From contig JAXCGZ010022665.1 in assembly GCA_037179515.1 (NCBI GenBank), forward strand, positions 138,501-202,500: a stretch of 64,000 nt of DNA, given 5' to 3'. The translations under genes and the position numbers were made by a program. Under the pieces are notes generated by a model, which saw only the letters and a program-made list of their open reading frames with translations, did no database searches and was not told the DNA's origin. This stretch comes from Halocaridina rubra (lineage: Eukaryota > Arthropoda > Malacostraca > Decapoda > Atyidae). Below are positions 35,491 through 51,067 of this stretch, piece by piece (position 1 is the stretch's first letter; every line of letters starts with the position of its first letter).

Positions 35491-38400
35491 ATGTGATTAC
35501 CTAATTGTGATTACCTAATTGTGTTTACGGGAAAAAGCCCAAAGCTCATATCTTCCTGTCTCCTGATCGGTTCCATTTTATACTTAGTGATACTTATCAT
35601 ACCTGTCCTTAAAACTATGGATTGAGATGGCATTAACCACCTCCTCGCTTAGCGAATTCCAATTATCAACTACTCTTACACTGAAAAATTATTTCCTTAC
35701 ATCCTGCAAACAAGTTTTCTTACGAAGCTTCAAACTATGACCTCTAGTTCTAGAGCCAGCCATATCAAAATATCGATCCCTATCCACTCTATCATAACTA
35801 TGAAGGAATTTGAAGACTGTCACCATATCCCCCCTCACTCTTCTAGCTTCGAGTGATGGTAAGTCTAATTCCCTCAGCCTCTCATTATAACTGAGATTGC
35901 GTATTTCTGGCACCAGTTTCGTGGCATGTCTTTGAACTTTTTCAAGATTAGTTATGTGCTTTTTCAAGTGCGGATTCCAAAAGGGGGCTGCATATTCAAG
36001 TTTTGGCCTCACATAGGTTACATAAATATTTCTGAACATTTCCTTGTCCATGTGCCTGAAGGCTACCCTTACATTTGATAAGAATGCATATGCTGCCCTT
36101 ACTATGCCATTTATATGTATTTCTGGAGACAAATCTGCCAGTATGTTTACTCCTAGATCTCTCTCATTTTCTGTCTCTTGAAGTTGTACTCCAGTCACAG
36201 AGTAGTCAAGCTTGGGCCTTCTTGCACTTGTACCCATTCTCATTACCTTACATTTTGAAGTATTGAATTTCATTAGCCACTTTTCTGACCACTCATGCAG
36301 ATTATTTAGATCCTCCTGAAGTTCTCTACCATTATTCTCGTTTTTTACTTTCTTCACAATCTTTGCATCATCTGCAAACATATTCATGAATGAATTTACA
36401 GACTCTGGTAGGTCATTTACATATACAAGGAACAAAAGTGACCCTAAAACTGAACCTTGTGGAACTCCACTACTAACTCTTCTCCATTCAGACACTGAGT
36501 GTCTTACTCTAACCCTCTGTTCCCTTCCATCTAAGTAAGTTTTTATCCATTCCAAAACATTTCCACCTATTCTAGCCATTGATTGCAGCTTCCTAATAAG
36601 TCTCCCATGTGGAACAGTGTCAAACGCTTTCTGGAAGTCTAGGAATATGCAATCTGCCCAGCCCTCTCTTTTCTCTAAGATTTGGCTTACCTCATCATAA
36701 AATTCTAATAAGTTTGTTACTGTTGATCTACCTTCTCTGAAGCCATGTTGCCTCACTGACAAAAAGTTGAAGGATTCCAAGTGAAGAGAGATATGTTTCC
36801 TTAGTAGTTTCTCCATAACTTTGCAAACTATGCTGGTCAAGGAAACTGGTCTATAGTTCAGAGCCGTATCCCTCCTACCCTTTTTGAAGATAGGTATCAC
36901 ATTTGCTTGTTTCCAGCATCTTGGAATCTCCCCCGACTCCAGTGACTTCGTAAATATGATACTTAGTGCCACTGATATTGTGTTTGCGCATTTTTTAAGC
37001 ACATGAGGGGATATGTCATCAGGACCTGTAGCTTTATGAACATCTAAATTCATCAGCGCTTTGCATACCTCTGTGGCTGTAAGGTTGATGTTCTCTATTA
37101 CCGGCCCTTGAGCTTCTATCACTGCAATCTGAGGGGGTGGGGTATTTTCTACTGTAAATACTGACTGAAACTCCTTGTTCAATTCTTTGCAGATCTCTTC
37201 ATCCGTCTCAGTGATGCTTCCATCCGCTCTCTTTAGCCTTAAAACCTGTTCTTTTACCTTCAGTTTTCCTCTGATAAAGCTGTGGAAAAGCTTGGGATTT
37301 TCTTTAGCCTTCCTGGTGATGTCCCTCTCATAGTCTCTCTCTGCCTCTCTCCTTTTACTTAGGTAGTCATTTCTTGCTCTTTTGTATTTTTGCCAGGCAT
37401 TTGTGTTTTTTCTCCTCCTATACCTTTTCCAGCATTTGTCTCTCCACTCCTTAGCTCTTTTACACCCATTATCGAACCATTTCTCTCTGGCATGAATTAC
37501 ACCTACTTTGGTGACAGGTATGCAGCAATCTGCTATCTTCCCATATTTCTCACAAAAGATGTCATACATTTCTTGTACAGATTTGTTGTAAAATAAAGTT
37601 CTCCAGTCAATAACTGCAAAAAGCTCATTTATTTTGATGTAATCTCCTTTCGGATAGTTCCTCCTCATGTCCTCAGTGCCTCTACTCTCAGGAAGAATAT
37701 CTTCAATGATATACTCCATCAACAACACACAGTGGTCACTCTTTCCAATTGGTGGTTCATACTCAATTTTTTCAATATCCAACACATTATCTGTGAACAC
37801 TAGATCAAGTAGTGATGGCTCATCCCCACCCCTGGCACTTGTTGGTTCCATTACATGTTGGTGTAGGAAATTCCCTTGTACGCAATCTAGGAATCTTGCC
37901 CCGAATGAGTCCTCACCACTGTGTGGGTCAAGATTTATCCAATCTATCTCTTTATGATTAAAGTCTCCCATAATCAAAATCCTACATTTTTTTTCCCGTG
38001 CCATGTTAACAACTGAGTTTATGACTTCAATAGTACCTATATGACTTTCCTCATAAACTTCAAGCCTATTTTGGTTCCTTGGTGGGTTGTATACAACAGT
38101 TATTATAATGCTCTCTGACCCAGTATTTATGCGAGCAACAAGAAATTCCTTGAACTCACTTTCTATAGCCAAGTTTATTTCTTCGACTTGAATCCTTTCA
38201 CTTATGAGCAGTGCTATCCCTCCACCAGTCCTCTCAGATCTTTCAACCCTTAGTATTCTGAAGCCCTTAGGAAAAACTGTGACACTGTTTATGTCCTCAC
38301 TCAACTTAGTCTCTGTAATTGCTACTATATCTGCCTTACTGTTGTGAATCCTATCTTTTAATTCTACTGCCTTACCAGCTAATCCATCAGCATTTGTGTA

Positions 38401-38567
38401 TAACAATCTTAATGAGGCCCCATCCCCTGATCTTCTGTCATTATCTTCTTTATCTCCCCTTTGTCTGGAAGAACTCTGTAATGAAAATTTTTCTTCTCTT
38501 CTTCATTTCTTTCATCATTTAACCTTCTTGCCTCTTGCAACAAGTTTTTTATCTTTCCCATCTCTTA
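35491..38567 (-). mobile_element. LINE-A copy A7, truncated in ORF1
   Basis: A 3.08-kb copy with the complete ORF2 region and about 160 bp of the ORF1 3' end. It stops near 38567, where the tail of A8 begins. Its structure parallels A3. Confidence 0.9.
35689..38406 (-). pseudogene. LINE-A ORF2, A7 copy, one late nonsense codon
   Basis: The frame is open for 905 residues with all endonuclease and RT motifs ([51 protein letters not shown]). It ends prematurely at DVRK, where the family has DVRKYFF (TAC to TAA). The remaining ~35 residues follow in frame down to about 35590. The A-homopolymer has 8 residues, as in A3. This is the second-best preserved ORF2. Loss of the last 35 residues may or may not abolish activity. 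Confidence 0.88.
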
Positions 38568-39100
38568 CCTAATTGTGCTTACGGGAAACAGCCCCAGGCT
38601 CGCAAATTCCCGTCTCCTGATCAATTCCATTTTGTACTTAGTAATACTTATCATACTTGTCCTTAAAACTATGGATTAAGTTAGCATTAACTACCTCCTC
38701 ACTTAGCAAATTCCAATTATCAACTATTCTTACATTAAAAAAGTACTTCCTTACATCCTGCACAGAAGTTTTTTTTTATGGAGCTTCAAACTATGACCTC
38801 TAGTTCTAGTGCCAACCATATCAAAATATCGATCCCAATTAACTCTGTCATAACCATGAAGGAATTGAAAATTGTCACCATATTCCCCTCAATCTTCTAG
38901 CTTCGAGTAATGGTAAGTATAATTTCCCTCAGCCTTTCATCATAATTGAAATTGCGTATTTCTGGCTCCATTTTCGTGCCATGTCTTTAAAAATTTTTCT
39001 GCTTAACTATGTCCTTTTGCAAGTGCTGATTCCAAAAGGGGGCTGCATAATCAAGCTTTCGCCTCACATAGGTTACATAAATATTTCTGAACATGTGCTT
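38568..39100 (-). mobile_element. LINE-A copy A8, older divergent 3' fragment
   Basis: Recognisable but with many substitutions and indels (tail ACCTAATTGTGCTTACGGG on the plus strand). It encodes remnants of the C-terminal region (IYVTYVRRKLDYAAPFWNQH) with frame breaks. It shares diagnostic variants KLDY, WNQH and MEPEIR with copy A9 on the opposite strand. It ends near the ATGTTCAGAAATATTTATG segment. Confidence 0.8.
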
Positions 39101-39199
39101 GTGTATGCATGTTCGTACTCTGAGGGGTTTTTGGGGTTGATGCAAAATTTGCTTGAAAATTGTGTTCATCGGTCGATTTCTTCATGGGCTAAGGTTCCA

Positions 39200-39202
<3 letters not shown>
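39101..39202. other. Unassigned spacer
   Basis: About 100 bases between A8 and the (TA)n tract, with no recognisable content. Confidence 0.3.

Positions 39203-39290
<88 letters not shown>
39203..39290. repeat. (TA)n microsatellite
   Basis: About 44 TA units. It flanks the left side of the tRNA-like repeat array. Confidence 0.97.
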
Positions 39291-39294
<4 letters not shown>

Positions 39295-40300
39295 TCATTT
39301 TTACCCCGACCGGAACTTGAACCTAGGACTTATAATTACTAAGTCAAGGTGCTACCAACTACACCACAGTAGGTTAAAAGAAAACAGACCTTATAGCTTG
39401 TATCTGCTATACTTAGGAATGAACGCATTCTATTTGAATGCCACTATGTTCATATAACAGTTTTCATCAACCTCACTCGTGGTGTTGTTTTTGCATTAAT
39501 TCAACTCCCAATCTCATTCGAGACCATCAATAACTCAATAAGCACATTACATATGTGAAAACATGAATCATTTTTACCCCGACCGGGACTTGAACCTAGG
39601 ACTTATAATTACTAAGCCAAGGCGCTACCGACTACACCACAGAAGGTTAAAAAGGAAACAGACCTTAAGCTTATAGCTGCTATACTTAGGAATGAATGCA
39701 TTCTATCTGAATGCCACTATGTTCATATTACAGTTTCTCTCAGTCTCACTCGTGGTTTCGTTTTCGCATTTAAAACAACTCCCAATATCATTCGGGACCA
39801 ACAATACCCAAAAAGGCACATTACATATGTGAAAACATGAATCATTTTTACCCCAACCGGGGCTTGAATCTAAGACATTTAATTACTAAGCTAAGGCACT
39901 ACCAACTACACAACAGAATGTTAAAAAGGATACAGACCTTATAGCTTTTATCTACTATCCTTAGGAATGAATGCATTCTATCTGAATGCCACTATGTTCA
40001 TATTAAAGTTTCCCTCAACCTCACTCGTGGTTTCGTTTTCGTATTTAATTCAACTCCCAATCTCATTCGGGACAAGCAATAACCAAATAAACACAATACG
40101 TATGTGGAAACATGAATCATTTTACCCCCAACCGAGACTTCAACGTAGGACTTATAATTGCTAAGCCAAGGCGCTACCAACTACACCACAGAAAGTTGAA
40201 CAGGTTACAGACCTTATAGCTTATATCTGCTATACTTAGGAATGAATGCATTCTATCTGAATGCCACTATATTCATATTACAGTTTCCCTCATCCTCACT
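39291..40300 (-). repeat. tRNA-like tandem repeat array, minus-oriented arm (~274-bp unit)
   Basis: Units begin at about 39291, 39564, 39838 and 40113 (periods 273, 274, 275). The last is cut at about 40300. Read inverted, each has a polymerase III A-box-like TGGTGTAGTTGGTAGC, a 5-bp stem with a 7-base loop (GCTTA-GTAATTA-TAAGT, with U33), and a B-box-like GGTTCAAGTCC. Together they form a degraded tRNA shape with loop bases AAT at the anticodon place. The rest of each unit (about 200 bp) is a non-tRNA body. The sequences are diverged by eye, so the array is not very young. Confidence 0.75.

Positions 40301-42544
<2,244 letters not shown>

Positions 42545-42627
<83 letters not shown>
42545..42627. 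repeat. (TA)n microsatellite
   Basis: About 41 TA units between two related repeat copies. Confidence 0.97.
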
Positions 42628-42630
<3 letters not shown>

Positions 42631-43278
42631 TCAACTTGCTTTTTATGCGTTGCTATAATACGCAAATTTGGAATAATGCCTTCAAAAATTAGTTGTAAAA
42701 AAACACGAAATGTGCGAGCTACGTACATGAGCATGAGAAAAATAAAAAGAAATTGCTGTTTAGTAACAAAGCGACCGCCTTTGAGGCAGTACCCCACCAT
42801 GGTTCCATGTGCTTCAGTCACTCTTCACCCAGTATTAATCCCAACAACAACCAGTGGTTTACTCTCCCATTTCCTCATCCTCTTCTCCTCCCTCTCCCAC
42901 CGATTAAAACTCCTCCTCTTTCTCCTACCGCTAACTTCATCTTTGTTTACGATTGCAGATGGGGGTTCATTCTCAGGGTTCGTTAATTTTTTTTGCTTTA
43001 CAGTATTTATTTGTAAATCTGAATATCTTCAATACTCTACACTATTTGCATGTTAATATAAATAACTACAGGTCTTTCTGCTTTGCTATGTACTTATAAA
43101 ATATATTTTACTTATCTTATATCTTTGGCATCCTGTGTTTATGTACGGCTGTGAAATGTATATATGCCTATTATCATTGCTTCTTATGGTGAATAACTGG
43201 TTACATTACGTGAATTTTACATTACATGTCACTACTGAGAACTAATCCTTGCGTTGTTCCAAGAGGTGAGTGCAAATG

Positions 43279-43282
<4 letters not shown>
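42628..43282. mobile_element. Second, shorter copy of the TIR element
   Basis: The start (CTTGCTTTTTATGCG) matches the start of the 41337 element. The last ~270 bp (TTTGCATGTTAATATAAAT, GGTCTTTCTGCTTTGCTATG) match its end. The four-unit tandem repeat is replaced by unrelated pyrimidine-rich sequence. The termini are eroded. The frames at 42676-43056 have no recognisable family. Confidence 0.6.

Positions 43283-43365
<83 letters not shown>
43283..43365. repeat. (TA)n microsatellite at an inverted-repeat centre
   Basis: About 41 TA units. The ~150 bp on its right are an inverted copy of the ~150-190 bp on its left. Confidence 0.95.
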
Positions 43366-43627
<262 letters not shown>

Positions 43628-45715
43628 AAATCTGTACAAGAAATGTATGACATCTTTTGTGAGAAATATGGGAAGATAGTAGATTGCTGCATACCTGTCA
43701 CCAAAGTAGGTGTAATTCATGCTAGAGAGAAATGGTTTGATAATGGGTGTAAAAGAGCAAAGGAGTGGAGATACAAATGCTGGAAAAGGTATAGGAGGAG
43801 AAAAAACATAAATGCCTGGCAAAAATACAAATGAGCAAGAAATGACTACCTAAGTAAAAGGAGAGAGGCAGAGAGAGACTATGAGAGGGACATCACCAGG
43901 AAGGCTAAAGAAAATCCCAAGCTTTTCCACAGCTTTATCAGAGGAAAACTGAAGGTAAAAGAACAGGTTTTAAGGCTAAAGAGAGCGGATGGAAGCATCA
44001 CTGAGACGGATGAAGAGATCTGCAAAGAATTGAACAAGGAGTTTCAGTCAGTATTTACAGTAGAAAATACCCCACCCTTCAGATTGCAGTGATAAAAGCT
44101 CAAGGGCCGGTATTAGAGAACATCAACCTTAAAGCCACAGAGGTATGCAAAGCGCTGATGGATATAGATGTTCATAAAGCTACAAGTCCTGATGACATAT
44201 CCCCTCATGTGCTTAAAAAATGCGCAAACTCAATATCAGTGGCACTAAGTATCATATTTAAAAGTCACTGGAGTCAGGGGAGATTCCAAGATGCTGGAAA
44301 CAAGCAAATGTGATACCTATCTTCAAAAAGGGAAGGAGGGATACGGCTCTGAACTATAGACCAGTTTCCTTGACCAGCATAGTTTGCAAAGTTATGGAGA
44401 AACTACTAAGGAAACATATCTCTCTTCACTTGGAATCCTTCAACTTTTTGTCAGTGAGGCAACATGGCTTCAGAGAATGTAGATCAACAGTATCAAACTT
44501 ATTAGAATTTTATGATGAGGTAAGCCGAATCTTACAGGAAAGAGAGTTCTGGGCAGATTGCATATTCCTAGACTTCCAGAAGGCATTTGACACTGTTCCA
44601 CATGGAAGACTTATTAGGAAGCTGCAATCAATGGCTAGAATGGATGGAAATGTTTTGGAATGGATAAAACCTTACTTAGAAGGAAGGGAACAGAGGGTTA
44701 GAGTAAGACACTCAGTGTCTGAATGGAGAAGAGTTAGTAGTGGAGTTCCACAGGATTCAGTTTTAGCGCCACTTTTGTTCCTTGTATATGTAAATGATCT
44801 ACCAGAGTCTGTAAATTCATTCATGAATATGCTTGCAGATGATGCAAAGATTGTGAAGAAAGTAAAAAACGAGAACAATGGTAGAGAACTTCAGGAGGAT
44901 CTAAATAAACTGCATGAGTGGTCAGAAGAGTGGCTAATGAAATTCAATATTTCAAAATGTAAGGTAATGAGAATGGGTACAAGTGCAAGAAGGCCCAAGC
45001 TTCACTACTCTATGGATGGAGTACAACTTCAAGAGACAGAAAATGAGAGAGATCTAGGAGTAAACATACTGGCAGATTTGTCTCCAGAAGTACATATAAA
45101 TGGCATAGTAAGGGCAGCATATGCATTCTTATCAAATGTAAGGGTAGCCCTCAGGCACATGGACAAGGAAATGTTCAGAAATATATATGTAACCTATGTG
45201 AGGCCAAAACTCGACTATGCAGCCCCATTTTGGAATCAGCACTTGAAAAAGCACATAGTTAAGCTTGAAAAAGTTCAAAGACACGCCACGAAACTGGAGC
45301 CAGAAATACGCAATCTCAGTTATGATGAGAGGCTGAGAGAATTAGACTTACCATCACTCGAAGCTAGAAGATTGAGGGTGGATGTGGTGACAGTCTTTAA
45401 ATTCCTTCATGGTTATGATAGAGTGGATAGGTATCGATATTTTGATATGGCAGGCTCTAGAACTAGAGGTCATAGTTTGAAGATTCGTAAGAAAACTTCT
45501 TTGCAGGATGTAAGGAAATACTTTTTCAGTGTAAGAGTAGTTGATAATTGGAATTCGCTAAGAGAGGAAGTAGTTAATACTATCTCAATCCATAGTTTTA
45601 AGGACAGGTATGACAAGTATCACAAAGTATAAAATGGAACCGATCAGGAGACGGGAAGATACGATCTTTGGGCTCTTTCCCGTAAACACAATTAGGTAAG
45701 TACAATTAGGTAAGT
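43628..45715 (+). mobile_element. LINE-A copy A9, first plus-strand copy, 5'-truncated
   Basis: It begins in ORF2 at the [13 protein letters not shown] segment and runs to the GGTAAGTACAATTA tail, about 2.09 kb. All LINE-A copies left of it are on the minus strand, and all to the right are on the plus strand. Its tail unit is GGTAAGTAC, unlike GGTAATCAC in the minus-strand copies. It shares KLDY, WNQH and EPEIR variants with A8. Confidence 0.92.
43637..45632 (+). pseudogene. LINE-A ORF2 part, A9 copy, with stop and frameshifts
   Basis: The first segment (EMYDIFCEK to WQKYK) ends in a stop at 43832 and continues in the same frame. Frameshifts occur near 44080 (loss in a C run) and near 44265. 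From 44310 the frame is open for 440 residues through [31 protein letters not shown] (elsewhere GVPQGSVL), LADD (elsewhere FADD) and the C-terminus. The catalytic aspartates remain. Confidence 0.87.
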
Positions 45716-46680
45716 ACAGGGTTCAGTTTTAGGGCCACTTTTGTTCTTTGTGTATGTAAATGACCTAGCAGAGGCTGTAAATTCATTCACGAATATGTTT
45801 GCAGATAATGCAAAGACTGCGAAGAAAGTAAGAAACGAGAACAATGGTAGAGAACTTCAGGAAGATCTAAATAGTCTGCATGAGTGCTCAGAAAAGTGGC
45901 TAATGAAATTTAATACTACAAAATGTAAGGTAATGAGAATGGGTACAAGTGCAAGAAGGCCCAAGCTTGACTACTCGGTGGCTGCAGTACAACTTCAAAA
46001 GACAGAAAATGAGAGATCTAGGAGTAAGCATACTGGCAGATTTGTCTCCAGAAATACATATAAATGGCATAGTAAAGGGCAGCATATGCATTCTTATTAA
46101 ATGTAAGGGTAGCCTTCAGGCACATGGTCAAGGAAATATTCAGAAATATTTATGTAACCTATGTGAGGCCAAAACTCGAATATGCAACCCCTTTTTGGAA
46201 TCCGCACTTGCAAAATCACATAGCTAAGCTTGATAAAGTTCAAAGACATGCCACAAAACTGGTGCCAGAAATACGCAATCTCGGTTACGATGACAGGCTG
46301 AGGGAATTAGACTTACCATCACTCGAAGCTAGAAGATTGAGGGGGGATATGGTGACAGTCTTTTATTTCCTTCATGGTTATGATAGAGTGGATAGGGATC
46401 GATTTTTTGATATGGCAGGTTCTAGAACTAGAGGTCATAGTTTGAAGCTTCGCAAGAAAACTTCTTTGCAGGATGTAAGGAAATACTTTTTCAGTGTACG
46501 AGTAGTTGATAATTGGAATTCGCTAAGCGAGGAGGTAGTTAATGCTATCTCAATCCATAGTTTTAAGGACAGGTTTGATAAGTATCACTAAGTATAAAAT
46601 GGAACCGATCAGGAGACGGGAAGATACGAGCTTTGGGCTCTTTTCCGTAAACACAATTAGGTAAGTACAATTAGGTAAGT
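45716..46680 (+). repeat. Array unit U1 (965 bp)
   Basis: It encodes FVYVNDLAEAV, then frames 45741-46100 and 46124-46591. A two-base loss at the ENERDLG segment shifts the frame. The codon before FLHGYD is TAT (tyrosine), one change away from the TAA stop of the other units. Confidence 0.9.
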
Positions 46681-47200
46681 GTGTGAGGCCAAAACTCGAA
46701 TATGCAGCCCCCTTTTGGAATCCGCACTTGCAAAATCACATAGCTAAGCTTGATAAAGTTCAAAGACATGCCACAAGACTGGTGCCAGAAATACGCAATC
46801 TCATTTATGATGAGAGGCTGAGGGAATTAGACTTAGCATCACTCGAAGCTAGAAGATTGAGGGGGGATATGGTGACAGTCTTTTAATTCCTTCATAGTTA
46901 TGATAGAGTGGATAGGGATCGATTTTTTGATACGGCAGGTTCTAGAACTAGAGGTCATAGTTTGAAGCTTCGTAAGAAAACTTCTTTGCAGGATGTAAGG
47001 AAATACTTTTTCAGTGTAAGAGTAGTTGATAATTGGAATTTGCTAAGCGAGGAGGCAGTTAATGCTATCTCAATCCATAGTTTTAAGGACAGGTATGATA
47101 AGTATCACTAAGTATAAAATGGAACCAATCAGGAGACGGGAAGATACGAGCTTTGGGCACTTTCCCGTAAACACAATTAGGTAAGTACAATTAGGTAAGT
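46681..47200 (+). repeat. Array unit U2, short (520 bp)
   Basis: It begins at the VRPKLEYAAPFWN segment and so lacks the first ~445 bp of a normal unit. It has the shared TAA stop before FLHSYD. Confidence 0.9.
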
Positions 47201-48167
47201 ACAGGGTTCAGTTTTAGGGCCACTTTTGTTTCTTATATATGTATATGACCTATCAGAGGCTGTAAATTCATTCATGAATATGTTTGCTTATGATGCAATG
47301 ATTGTGAAGAAAGTAAGAAACGAGAACAATGGTAGAGAACTTCAGGAAGATCTAAATAGTCTGCATGAGTGCTCAGAAAAGTGGCTAATAAAATTCAATG
47401 CTTCAAAATGTAAGGTAATGAGAATGGGTACAAGTGCAAGAAGGCCCAAGCTTGACTACACGGTGGCTTGAGTACAACTTCAGAAGACAGAAAATGAGAG
47501 AGATCTAGGAGTAAACATACTGGCAGATTTGTCTCCAGAAATACATATAAATGGCATAGTAAAGGGCAGCATATTCCTTCTTATCAAATGTAAGGGTAGC
47601 CTTCAGGCACATGGACAAGGAAATGTTCAGAAATATTTATGTAACCTATGTGAGGCCAAAACTCGAATATGCAGCAACCTTTTGGAATCCTCACTTGCAA
47701 AATCACATAGCTAAGCTTGATAAAGTTCAAAGACATGCCACAAAACTGGTGCCAGAAATACGCAATCTCAGTTATGATGAGAGGCTGAGGGAATTAGACT
47801 TACCATCACTCGAAGCTAGAAGATTGAGGGGGGATATGGTGACAGTCTTTTAATTCCTTCATGGTTATGATAGAGTGGATAGGGATCGATATTTTGATAA
47901 GGCAGGCTCTAGAACTAGAGGTCATAGTTTGAAGCTTCGTAAGAAAACTTCTTTGCAAGATGTATGGAAATATTTTTTCAGTGTAAGAGTAGTTGATAAT
48001 TGGAATTTGCTAAGCGAGGAGGTAGTGAATGCTATCTCAATCCATAGTTTTAAGGACAGGTATGATAAGTATCACTAAGTATTAAATGGAACCAATCAGG
48101 AGATGGGAAGATACGAGCTTTGGGCTCTTTACCGTAAACACAATTAGGTAAGTACAATTAAGTAAGT
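47201..48167 (+). repeat. Array unit U3 (967 bp)
   Basis: It carries FAYDAMI where the family has FADDAKI, so the RT catalytic motif is destroyed. There is a stop in the YTVA segment and the shared TAA stop. Confidence 0.9.
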
Positions 48168-49134
48168 ACAGGGTTCAGTTTTAGGGCCACTTTTGTTCCT
48201 TGTATATGTAAATGACCTACCAGAGGCTGTAAATTCATTCATGAATATGTTTGCAGATGATGCAAAGATTGTGAAGAAAGTAAAAACGAGAACAATGGTA
48301 GAGAACTTCAGGAAGATCTAAATAGTCTGCATGAGTGCTCAGAAAAGTGGCTAATGAAATTCAATACTTCAAAATGTAAAGGAATGAGAATGGGTACAAG
48401 TGCAAGAAGGCCCAAGCTTGACTACTCGGTGGCTGCAGTACAACTTCAAGAGACAGAAAATGAGAGAGATCTAGGAGTAAACATATTGGCAGATTTGTCT
48501 CCAGAAGTTCATATAAATGGCATAGTAAGGGCAGCATATGCATTCTTATCAAATGTAAGGGTAGCCTTCAGGCACATGGACAAGGAAATGTTCAGAAATA
48601 TTTATGTAAACTATGTGAGGCCAAAACTCGAATATGCAGCCCCCTTTTGGAATCCGCACTTGCAAAATCACATAGCTAAGCTTGATAAAGTTCAAAGACA
48701 TGCCACAAAACTGGTGCCAGAAATACGCAATCTCATTTATGATGAGCGGCTGAGGGAATTAGACTTACCATCACTCTCGAAGCTAGAAGATTGAGGGGGG
48801 ATATGGTGACAGTCTTTTAATTCCTTCATAGTTATGATAGAGTGGATAGGGATCGATTTTTTGATATGGCAGGTTCTAGAACTAGAGGTCATAGTTTGAA
48901 GCTTCGTAAGAAAACTTCTTTGCAGGATGTAAGGAAATACTTTTTCAGTGTAAGAGTAGTTGATAATTGGAATTCGCTAAGAGAGGAGGTAGTTAATACT
49001 ATCTCAATCCATAGTTTTAAGGACAGGTATGATAAGTATCACAAAGTATAAAATGGAACCGATCAGGAGACGGGAAGATACGAGCTTTGGGCTCTTTCCC
49101 GTAAACACAATTAGGTAAGTACAATTAGGTAAGT
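48168..49134 (+). repeat. Array unit U4 (967 bp)
   Basis: FADD is present. One base is lost in the KVRNENN segment. Two bases are gained at LPSLEAR, giving LPSLSKLED. The shared TAA follows. The 3' part resembles A9 (REEVVNTISIHS). Confidence 0.9.
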
Positions 49135-50101
49135 ACAGGGTTCAGTTTTAGGGCCACTTTTGTTCCTTGTGTATGTAAATGACCTACCAGAGGCTGTAAA
49201 TTCATTCACGAATATGTTTGCAGATGATGCAAAGATTGTGAAGAAAGTAAGAAACGAGAACAATGGTAGAGAACTTCAGGAAGATCTAAATAGTCTGCAT
49301 GAGTGCTCAGAAAAGTGGCTAATGAAATTTAATGCTACAAAATGTAAGGTAATGAGAATGGGTACAAGTGCAAGAATGCCCAAGCTTGACTACTTGGTGG
49401 CTTGAGTACAACTTCAAGAGACAGAAAATGAGAGAGATCTAGGAGTAAGCATACTGGCAGATTTGTCTCCAGAAATACATATAAATGGCATAGTAAAGGG
49501 CAGCATATGCATTCTTATCAAATGTAAGGGTAGCCTTCAGGCACATGGTCAAGGAAATATTCAGAAATATTTATGTAACCTATGTGAGGCCAAAACTCGA
49601 ATATGCAACCCCCTTTTGGAATCCGCACTTGCAAAATCACATAGCTAAGCTTGATAAAGTTCAAAGACATGCCACAAAACTGGTGCCAGAAATACGCAAT
49701 CTTAGTTATGATGAGAGGTTGAGGGAATTAGACTTACCATCACTCGAAGCTAGAAGATTGAGGGGGGATATGGTGACAGTCTTTTAATTCCTTCATGGTT
49801 ATGACAGAGTGGATAGGTATCGATTTTTTGATAAGGCTGGCTCTAGAACTAGAGGTCATAGTTTGAAGCTTCGTAAGAAAACTTCTTTGCAGGATGTAAG
49901 GAAATGCTTTTTCAGTGTAAGAGTAGTTGATAATTGGAATTGGCTAAGCGAGGAGGTAGTGAATGCTATCTCAATCCATAGTTTTAAGGACAGGTATGAT
50001 AAGTATCACTAAGTATAAAATGGAACCAATCAGGAGACGGGAAGATACGAGCTTTGGGCTCTTTCCCGTAAACACAATTAGGTAAGTACAATTAGGTAAG
50101 T
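49135..50101 (+). repeat. Array unit U5 (967 bp)
   Basis: FADD is present, there is a stop at the LDYLVA segment, and the frame is shifted at the KGSICIL segment. Its last third (DRYRFFDKAGSR, RKCFFSVRV) is identical at protein level to that of U6. Confidence 0.9.
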
Positions 50102-51067
50102 ACAGGGTTCAGTTTTAGGGCCACTTTTGTTCCTTGTATATGTAAATGACCTACCAGAGGCTGTAAATTCATTCATGAATATGTTTGCAGATGATGCAAA
50201 GATTGTGAAGAAAGTAAGAAACGAGAACAATGGTAGAGAACTTCAGGAAGATCTAAATAGTCTGCATGAGTGCTCAGAAAAGTGGCTAATGAAATTCAAT
50301 ACTTCAAAATGTAAGGGAATGAGAATGGGTACAAGTGCAAGAAGGCCCAAGCTTGACTACTCGGTGGCTGCAGTACAACTTCAAGAGACAGAAAATGAGA
50401 GAGATCTGGGAGTAAACATACTGGCAGATTTCTCTCCAGAAATACATATAAATGGCATACTAAGGGCAGCATATGCATTCTTATCAAATGTAAGGGTAGC
50501 CTTCAGGCACATGGACAAGGAAATGGTCAGAAATATTTATGCAACCTATGTGAGGCCAAAACTCGAATATGCAGCCCCCTTTTGGAATCTGCACTTGCAA
50601 AATCACATAGCTAAGCTTGATAAAGTTCAAAGACATGCCACAAAACTGGTGCCAGAAATACGCAATCTCGGTTATGATGAGAGGCTGAGGGAATTAGACT
50701 TACCATCACTCGAAGCTAGAAGATTGAGGGGGGATATGGTGACAGTCTTTTAATTCCTTCATGGTTATGACAGAGTGGATAGGTATCGATTTTTTGATAA
50801 GGCTGGCTCTAGAACTAGAGGTCATAGTTTGAAGCTTCGTAAGAAAACTTCTTTGCAGGATGTAAGGAAATGCTTTTTCAGTGTAAGAGTAGTTGATAAT
50901 TGGAATTGGCTAAGCGAGGAGGTAGTGAATGCTATCTCAATCCATAGTTTTAAGGACAGGTATGATAAGTATCACTAAGTATAAAATGGAACCAATCAGG
51001 AGACGGGAAGATACGAGCTTTGGGCTCTTTCCCGTAAACACAATTAGGTAAGTACAATTAGGTAAGT
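50102..51067 (+). repeat. Array unit U6 (966 bp), hybrid of U5 and U7
   Basis: The first 208 codons are identical in translation to U7. The last 67 codons are identical to U5. This places a crossover between them within the unit. Confidence 0.9.

Noticed and set aside
42676..43056. Serine/leucine-rich frames of 77-126 residues
   Set aside because: Pyrimidine-rich low-complexity sequence in a decayed TIR element, with no domain.
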